The notes beneath the pieces were generated by a model. It had not been told where the DNA came from and did not search any database. It was given only the letters and a program-made list of their open reading frames with translations. DNA of 64,000 nucleotides from JAVBSN01 sp031547045 (GTDB lineage: Bacteria > Bacillota > Clostridia > Lachnospirales > Lachnospiraceae): positions 14,468 through 78,467 of the forward strand of contig JAVBSN010000027.1 in assembly GCA_031547045.1 (NCBI GenBank), written 5' to 3'. The position numbers and the translations under genes are program-made. Below, piece by piece: positions 59,440 to 64,000 of this stretch; the first letter of the stretch is position 1, and each line of letters starts with the position of its first letter.

Positions 59440-59534
59440 TATAATGAGCGCAAGGGAGAAGGAGCAGACAAAGTCTATTCATGACGACCGGCGAATGTGA
59501 TCATAAGCTCTGCTTATGATATAATGGAGATAAT
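59440..59534 (+). other. Leader-like gap between tsaB and rimI with a perfect hairpin
   Basis: A 95-bp gap, long for this operon. It contains ATCATAAGC/GCTTATGAT (59500-59520), a 9-bp stem with a 3-nt loop ending 5 bases before the GGAG of rimI, close enough to affect initiation. No T tract follows, so it is not a terminator. Confidence 0.5.
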
Positions 59535-59984
59535 ATGATTTCTATAAAAAGGTTAGATATAAATTATGCAAAGCAATTATATGATATATCAAATAATTGT
59601 TTTACCAATACTTGGTCGCTTGATAGTATTGAAGAAATTTTTAAATATGACTATAATTATTACTATGGAATAATTCAAGATTACATATTAATTGGTTATG
59701 TAGGAATTATGGTAGTGGGTGATGAAGCGGATTTGATTAATATAGCAGTATTGCCTGATTACAGAGGAAGGGGTCTAGCTAATCAGCTTATGACTTATGT
59801 TATGAAAGAAGTTATTATACTTGGACTACAGAAGATTACTTTAGAAGTAAGAGAATCTAATGAAATAGCTATAAAGTTATATTCGAATTTCAGTTTTGAC
59901 AAGATAGATATAAGAAAAGGATATTATACTAATCCTAGTGAAAACGCAGTTATCATGCAGACATTTATTACCACTATCGAATAA
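59535..59984 (+). CDS. rimI: GNAT acetyltransferase, probable ribosomal protein S18 alanine N-acetyltransferase
   Basis: A 149-aa single-domain GNAT enzyme. The acetyl-CoA-binding motif is VLPDYRGRGLANQLMTYV near residues 75-92, with the later motif KITLEVRESNEIAIKLYSNFSFDKIDIRKGYY. Its place after tsaE-tsaB supports RimI rather than another GNAT. The substrate assignment is from context and similarity. Confidence 0.88.
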   Translation: MISIKRLDINYAKQLYDISNNCFTNTWSLDSIEEIFKYDYNYYYGIIQDYILIGYVGIMVVGDEADLINIAVLPDYRGRGLANQLMTYVMKEVIILGLQKITLEVRESNEIAIKLYSNFSFDKIDIRKGYYTNPSENAVIMQTFITTIE

Positions 59985-60036
59985 AAGCGAAAGTGTGTAT
60001 AATATGATTATGATTACATGTGCAGGAGGTCAGATA

Positions 60037-60261
60037 ATGTATAATGAGGATAAGGTTATATGTAATGTCTGTGGCAAAGAACTAAAGAAGGAAAATGACA
60101 TAGTCGTGGAGGACTTTCTTCACATAGAAAAACGATGGGGATATTTTTCCGAAAAAGATGGACAGACTCATAAATTAATTATATGTGAGAACTGTTATGA
60201 TGAATTAGCAAAAACATTAAAGTTACCAGTTGATATTATGGATACTATTGAAATGATTTAA
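60037..60261 (+). CDS. Small zinc-ribbon-like protein, function unknown
   Basis: A 74-aa protein starting at ATG 60037 with AGGAGG upstream; the open frame extends back into rimI in another phase but without a binding site. Two C-x2-C pairs (CNVCGK near residue 9 and CENCYD near 54) point to one zinc site. Between them is VEDFLHIEKRWGYFSEKDGQTHKLI. Similar short two-CxxC proteins are common in Firmicutes and uncharacterised. A terminator follows. Confidence 0.75.
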   Translation: MYNEDKVICNVCGKELKKENDIVVEDFLHIEKRWGYFSEKDGQTHKLIICENCYDELAKTLKLPVDIMDTIEMI

Positions 60262-60315
60262 AAATAAAATAGGTATTATTAAAATTCAAAAAATTGTATG
60301 TGATTATAACATAAG

Positions 60316-60353
60316 TGCATCTGATTGCTATATAAGCGGTTGGGTGCATTTTT
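60316..60353 (+). terminator. Terminator before rnz
   Basis: TGCATCTGATTGCT pairs with AGCGGTTGGGTGCA (14 bp with several G-T pairs), followed by five T. Confidence 0.8.
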
Positions 60354-60357
60354 AATT

Positions 60358-60385
60358 TTGACATCTAAATAAAATGTGGTAGAAT
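60358..60385 (+). promoter_or_regulatory. SigA promoter of rnz
   Basis: TTGACA (60358-60363), 16 bp, TAGAAT (60380-60385). Confidence 0.82.
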
Positions 60386-60435
60386 AATATAAATATTGCC
60401 ATAGTTATTTAAGTGGCTTGAAAAGAGGGATTATT

Positions 60436-61347
60436 ATGTTAGACGTATGTTTGCTTGGTACGGGAGGCATGATGCCACTTCCAAACAGAGCATTAACATC
60501 GTTAATGTTAAGATATAATGGAAGTAGTATATTGGTTGATTGTGGAGAAGGAACCCAAGTAGCAATTAAAGAACAGGGATGGAGTTTTAATCCTATAGAT
60601 GTTATTTGCTTTACACATTTTCACGCAGACCATATTAGTGGCTTGCCAGGATTGTTACTTACTATAGGTAATGCAGATAGAACCAAGCCAGTAACTATTA
60701 TAGGGCCTAAAAGAGTTGAACAAGTAGTAAAAGCATTAAGAGTGATAGCACCTGAATTACCATTTGATATTGACTTTATAGAGCTAGAGGCTGATGGAGG
60801 AAGTTATTATTTTAATGGGCTTAATATAGATGCATATAAAGTAAACCATAATATGTTATGTTACGGATATTCTTTTTCTATAGACAGAGCAGGGAAGTTT
60901 GATGTAGACAAGGCAAAGGAAAATCAAGTGCCAATGAAGTTTTGGACTAGATTACAAAAAGGTGAAGAAATAATAGAAGAAGGAGTAACATATACATCAG
61001 ATATGGTATTAGGAAAAGATAGGAAGGGTCTAAAGGTAACTTACTGTACAGATTCTAGGCCTGTTGATAATATAGTTACATATGCAAAAGAATCAGACTT
61101 GTTTATATGTGAAGGTATGTATGGCGAGAAAGAGAAAGAATCAAAGGCAAGAGAATACAAACATATGACAATGTATGAGGCAGCAAGACTTGCCAAAGAA
61201 GCGAATGTAAAAGAATTATGGCTTACACATTATAGCCCTTCATTGGTTAGACCAGAACAATATAGCGATAAAGTAAGAGCTATTTTCAATAATACAAGTA
61301 TTCCTAGATGTAGAAAAGATGCAACATTAATGTTTGATGAAGATTAG
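60436..61347 (+). CDS. rnz: Ribonuclease Z
   Basis: A 303-aa metallo-beta-lactamase-fold endonuclease that trims tRNA 3' ends lacking an encoded CCA, like the tRNA-Ser in this window. The start is ATG 60436 after AGAGGGA. The metal motif is FTHFHADHISGLPGL near residue 60, with further ligands in YCTDSRP and LTHYSPS. LLGTGGMMPLPNRALTSLML is the typical opening. DUF6715 and tsaD follow with short gaps. Confidence 0.95.
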   Translation: MLDVCLLGTGGMMPLPNRALTSLMLRYNGSSILVDCGEGTQVAIKEQGWSFNPIDVICFTHFHADHISGLPGLLLTIGNADRTKPVTIIGPKRVEQVVKALRVIAPELPFDIDFIELEADGGSYYFNGLNIDAYKVNHNMLCYGYSFSIDRAGKFDVDKAKENQVPMKFWTRLQKGEEIIEEGVTYTSDMVLGKDRKGLKVTYCTDSRPVDNIVTYAKESDLFICEGMYGEKEKESKAREYKHMTMYEAARLAKEANVKELWLTHYSPSLVRPEQYSDKVRAIFNNTSIPRCRKDATLMFDED

Positions 61348-61359
61348 GAGGAAGAATAT

Positions 61360-61938
61360 ATGAATAAGAGCGTAAAAACTATACGAACAGTAGGTATTAT
61401 AGGGCTATTAATTGTGCTAGCTCTTGTTTATTATAATTATCTTAATAATAAAGCTAATAATAGGTTTGATAAGACTCAACCAACAGAAGTTGAGAAATTG
61501 AAAAAATATAATTTTGAAGATGAGTATCCCAAAACGGTAAGGGATGTTGTTAAACTTCATTGTAGATATTTAAAATGTTTATATAATGGTGGACTTGATG
61601 ATAAAGAGATAGAAACATTAAATAGTCAAATGAGAAATCTATATGACAAAGAATTGCTTTCTAACAACAAAGAAAATGTGCAGTTACAATCTTTAAAAAA
61701 TGAAATTGCAAGTTATAGAGATGAGAATATGTCAATAACAAGCTACACTATGAGTGCAGCTAATGATATTGAATATTATACAATAGAAGATGTAGAGTAT
61801 GCCAAAATAGATGTGACTGTTAATATAAAGGTTAAGACTACAGGTGAGAAAACATATGAGGAATATATTTTAGCAAAAGATAGTAATGATAGATGGAAGA
61901 TACTAGGTTGGAGAGTTGTGGAGGCAAGAGATGAGTAA
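61360..61938 (+). CDS. DUF6715 family membrane-anchored protein
   Basis: A 192-aa protein with one membrane helix at ~10-28 and an extracytoplasmic remainder. The conserved part, EDEYPKTVRDVVKLHCRYLKCLYNGGLDDKEIETL and the C-terminal beta-rich YAKIDVTVNIKVKTTGEKTYEEYILAKDSNDRWKILGW, matches what I know as DUF6715. The C-terminal half looks like an NTF2-like fold, which is inference. It overlaps tsaD by 8 bp, so translation is coupled, although no link to tRNA modification is known. Confidence 0.75.
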   Translation: MNKSVKTIRTVGIIGLLIVLALVYYNYLNNKANNRFDKTQPTEVEKLKKYNFEDEYPKTVRDVVKLHCRYLKCLYNGGLDDKEIETLNSQMRNLYDKELLSNNKENVQLQSLKNEIASYRDENMSITSYTMSAANDIEYYTIEDVEYAKIDVTVNIKVKTTGEKTYEEYILAKDSNDRWKILGWRVVEARDE

Positions 61939-62953
61939 GGAAGTAAAAATACTAGCAATAGAGTCATCATGTGATGAGACAGCGGCAGCAGTTGTAGTTA
62001 ACGGAAGAGAAGTACTTTCTAATGTAATATCATCGCAAATAGAACTTCATAAATTATACGGAGGAGTAGTTCCAGAGATAGCATCAAGAAAACATATAGA
62101 AAAAGTAAATCAAGTTATAGAAGAAGCCTTAACAGAAGCAAAGACTACATTGGATGATATAGATGCAATAGCAGTAACCTATGGGCCAGGTTTAGTAGGA
62201 GCATTGTTAGTAGGAGTTGCAGAAGCAAAAGCAATTAGTTTTGCTAGGAATATACCATTAGTAGGGGTTCATCATATAGAAGGTCATATATCTGCTAACT
62301 ATATTGAAAATAAAGATTTAGAACCGTCATTTATGTGCTTGGTAGTATCTGGTGGTCATTCTCATTTAGTAAAAGTAAATAATTATGGTGAATATGAAAT
62401 AATAGGTAAGACTAGGGATGATGCTGCTGGTGAAGCCTTTGATAAAGTAGCAAGAGCAATAGGTTTAGGCTATCCTGGTGGACCAAAGATAGACAAGCTA
62501 GCAAAAGAAGGAGATCCATTTGCAATAAAATTTCCTAGAGCTCATATAGAAGATGCACCATATGACTTTAGCTTTAGTGGAATAAAATCAGCAGTATTAA
62601 ATTATATTAATCAATGTGATATGAAGGGTGAAGAAATAAACAAGGCAAATATAGCATCTTCATTTCAACAAGCAGTAATAGATGTATTATCTGACAATGC
62701 AGTATTAGCAGCTAAAGAATATGGAATGGCAAAACTTGCAGTAGCAGGTGGAGTTGCATCAAATTCTTCACTTAGAAATATGTTGCAAGAAAAATGTAAT
62801 GCATCAGGTATAGAATTTTATTATCCATCACCGATATATTGTACAGATAATGCAGCTATGATTGGTGTAGCAGGTTATTATGAATATATTAAAGGGGTAA
62901 GGCATGGATTAGACTTAAATGCTATACCTAATTTAAAGATAGGACAAAGATAG
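61931..62953 (+). CDS. tsaD: tRNA N6-adenosine threonylcarbamoyltransferase TsaD
   Basis: A 340-aa catalytic subunit of t6A synthesis. The start is ATG 61931 with GGAGG 6 nt before it; it overlaps the preceding gene. Motifs: ILAIESSCDETAAAVV, SSQIELHKLYGGVVPEIASRKH, the metal-binding HHIEGHISAN near residue 110, VSGGHSHLV and AVAGGVASNSSLR. Length is normal. ispD begins after 2 bp. Confidence 0.96.
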   Translation: MSKEVKILAIESSCDETAAAVVVNGREVLSNVISSQIELHKLYGGVVPEIASRKHIEKVNQVIEEALTEAKTTLDDIDAIAVTYGPGLVGALLVGVAEAKAISFARNIPLVGVHHIEGHISANYIENKDLEPSFMCLVVSGGHSHLVKVNNYGEYEIIGKTRDDAAGEAFDKVARAIGLGYPGGPKIDKLAKEGDPFAIKFPRAHIEDAPYDFSFSGIKSAVLNYINQCDMKGEEINKANIASSFQQAVIDVLSDNAVLAAKEYGMAKLAVAGGVASNSSLRNMLQEKCNASGIEFYYPSPIYCTDNAAMIGVAGYYEYIKGVRHGLDLNAIPNLKIGQR

Positions 62954-62955
62954 TT

Positions 62956-63657
62956 ATGAAAAATAAAATCACAGCAATTGTTCTTGCAGCAGGACAAGGA
63001 AAGAGAATGGGTACCTCTGTTCAAAAACAATATTTATTAATTGAAGATAAGCCAGTATTATATTATAGTTTGAAATGCTTTGAAGATAGTGTAATTGATG
63101 ATGTAATACTAGTTGTGGGTAGAGATGAAATAGAATATTGTAAGAATAACATAGTAGATATGTATAATTTGAAAAAGGTTAGTAAGATAATTGCTGGTGG
63201 TAAAGAAAGATATAATTCAGTATATAACGGATTACGTGCAACAAAAGATACTGACTATGTAATGATACATGATGGAGCAAGACCATTTATTAATACTGAT
63301 ATTGTAAATAGATCTATTGAGGCAGTTATGGAGTATGGAGCATGCACAGTAGGAATGCCAGTTAAGGATACAATAAAAATAGTAGATGAAGATAGTTTTG
63401 GAAAAGACACACCTAACAGAAAATATGTATGGCAAATTCAAACGCCCCAAAGTTTTAGATATGAACTTATTTTAGATGCATATACAAAAATGCTTAGTGC
63501 AAATGATGATGATATAACAGATGATACTATGGTGGTAGAACGTTATAAAGCTAATAAAATCAAGGTGATTGAAGGGGATTATACCAACATAAAAATAACA
63601 ACAATTGAAGACTTGAAAATTGCTGAAAAATTTTTAAAAAAAGATATTGACATGTAA
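62956..63657 (+). CDS. ispD: 2-C-methyl-D-erythritol 4-phosphate cytidylyltransferase
   Basis: A 233-aa enzyme of the MEP isoprenoid pathway that joins CTP and methylerythritol phosphate. The CTP-binding opening is ITAIVLAAGQGKRMGTSVQKQYLLIEDKPVLYYSL, followed by VMIHDGARPFIN and KDTIKIVDED. The last bases hold the -35 box of the tRNA promoter. Functions as a cytoplasmic homodimer by family precedent. No ispF follows. Confidence 0.95.
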   Translation: MKNKITAIVLAAGQGKRMGTSVQKQYLLIEDKPVLYYSLKCFEDSVIDDVILVVGRDEIEYCKNNIVDMYNLKKVSKIIAGGKERYNSVYNGLRATKDTDYVMIHDGARPFINTDIVNRSIEAVMEYGACTVGMPVKDTIKIVDEDSFGKDTPNRKYVWQIQTPQSFRYELILDAYTKMLSANDDDITDDTMVVERYKANKIKVIEGDYTNIKITTIEDLKIAEKFLKKDIDM

Positions 63658-63675
63658 GACTTAAAATGATATTAT
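63647..63675 (+). promoter_or_regulatory. SigA promoter of tRNA-Ser
   Basis: TTGACA (63647-63652), 17 bp, TATTAT (63670-63675); it overlaps the ispD stop. A leader of about 35 nt contains TCGCT/AGCGA pairing. Confidence 0.82.
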
Positions 63676-63714
63676 AGTCAATGTCGCTGGTGAGAATAGC
63701 GAAGAAAACAATAC

Positions 63715-63800
63715 GGAGAGGTATCGAAGTGGTCATAACGAGGCGGTCTTGAAAACCGTTTGTCCGCAAGGGCGCGTGGGTTCGAATCCCACCCTCTCCG
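63715..63800 (+). tRNA. tRNA-Ser (anticodon UGA)
   Basis: Acceptor GGAGAGG pairs with CCTCTCC (63793-63799), with discriminator G at 63800. The anticodon loop CTTGAAA gives TGA at 63750-63752. A long variable arm (about 63759-63774) and the T-loop TTCGAAT mark class II serine tRNA. CCA is not encoded. Confidence 0.96.
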
Positions 63801-63802
63801 CT

Positions 63803-63831
63803 TACTTCTAAACACGGTTTGGAAGTATTTT
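63803..63831 (+). terminator. Terminator after tRNA-Ser
   Basis: TACTTCTAAAC/GTTTGGAAGTA, 11 bp with one G-T pair, 3-nt loop, TTTT. Confidence 0.85.
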
Positions 63832-64000
63832 ATTGCAAGCCTACATAAATAGGACAAGCAAAGAACATTGATAATTAAACAACCAAGCAACCCTGAAAAT
63901 TCAATAGAATATTCAGAACGAACAGCAATGAAAATTGCTAAACCAAAAACAGTAAAACGAGTGCTTAAAATAAGCTAGATGTTTATAATGAACTCGGGAT
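63832..64000. other. Unassigned tail after tRNA-Ser
   Basis: Only a short plus-strand frame is present (63868-63978: LIIKQPSNPENSIEYSERTA, then MKIAKPKTVKRVLKIS) without a ribosome binding site. No integrase or repeat of the tRNA 3' end was seen. Nothing can be assigned. Confidence 0.3.

Noticed and set aside
63678..63890. 70-aa minus-strand ORF covering tRNA-Ser
   Set aside because: It is antisense to a clear tRNA and its terminator.
63868..63978. Short plus-strand frame starting at TTG after tRNA-Ser, considered as an integrated-element gene
   Set aside because: No ribosome binding site, no recognisable domain, and no direct repeat of the tRNA end to mark an attachment site.
1..64000. CRISPR array, prophage, insertion sequence, toxin-antitoxin or defence island
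   Set aside because: No regularly spaced repeats, transposase, integrase, phage structural or defence genes were found on either strand.

Overview
The window looks like a chromosomal segment of a low-GC, motile, anaerobic Firmicute, most probably Lachnospiraceae. The basis is the AT-rich sequence, strong SigA-type promoters (TTGACA, 17-bp spacer, TATAAT-like), a spoIIA sporulation locus, a trimeric [FeFe] hydrogenase, chemotaxis/motility genes (cheW, yjfB) and several protein families typical of that group (DUF6179, DUF6323, DUF4474, DUF6715). It is mostly ordinary core chromosome; I see no phage, insertion sequence, CRISPR array or rRNA operon. Family names come from recognition of the translated sequence, not from searches.

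Layout. 1-3.8 kb: 3' end of a SulP anion transporter, then four minus-strand genes of unknown function. 3.9-9.7 kb: a membrane diguanylate cyclase overlapping the start of hydCBA, an electron-bifurcating-type NADH/ferredoxin [FeFe] hydrogenase. 9.7-12.4 kb: a guanine-type purine riboswitch with an overlapping terminator in front of an uncharacterised FAD-dependent dehydrogenase, then a HAD phosphatase and a PH-domain protein. 12.4-14.1 kb: minus-strand MATE exporter and yjfB. 14.3-18.4 kb: three paralogous secreted SH3b-NlpC/P60 cell-wall hydrolases, two with WalR-type boxes at their promoters. 18.4-18.9 kb: AT-rich gap with a DnaA-box cluster. 18.9-29.2 kb: hpf, a B12-dependent methionine synthase lacking the reactivation domain, ilvN-ilvC, a membrane foldase, a CBS-domain transporter, an ABC-F protein and trpS. 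29.2-33.1 kb: a sugar ABC transporter (binding protein and two permeases, no ATPase) behind a long structured leader.

33.6-44.3 kb: addB-addA-queF-folC, a 47-aa protein and a zinc-ribbon/TPR membrane protein, preceded by a leader with two copies of a hairpin also found upstream of yjfB. 44.4-46 kb: spoIIAA-spoIIAB-sigF. 46-50.2 kb: secA, prfB, cheW. 50.2-54 kb: hom, an apgM-type enzyme that may serve as homoserine kinase, and lysC. 54-55 kb: an XRE regulator with its operator and a decayed partner gene, then a DUF1294 protein. 55-63.7 kb: dCMP deaminase, tex, a YcxB protein, tsaE-tsaB-rimI, rnz, a DUF6715 protein, tsaD and ispD, followed by tRNA-Ser(UGA).

The most interesting signals are RNA-level or regulatory: (1) a guanine riboswitch arranged as an ON switch before a flavoprotein of unknown function; (2) a recurring hairpin with a 13-nt GAGGU-type loop in the leaders of yjfB and addB, showing a covarying base pair; (3) helically phased TGTAAC repeats at NlpC/P60 promoters; (4) a three-way-junction leader on the sugar transporter; (5) a DnaA-box cluster away from dnaA; (6) the hom-apgM-lysC gene order.
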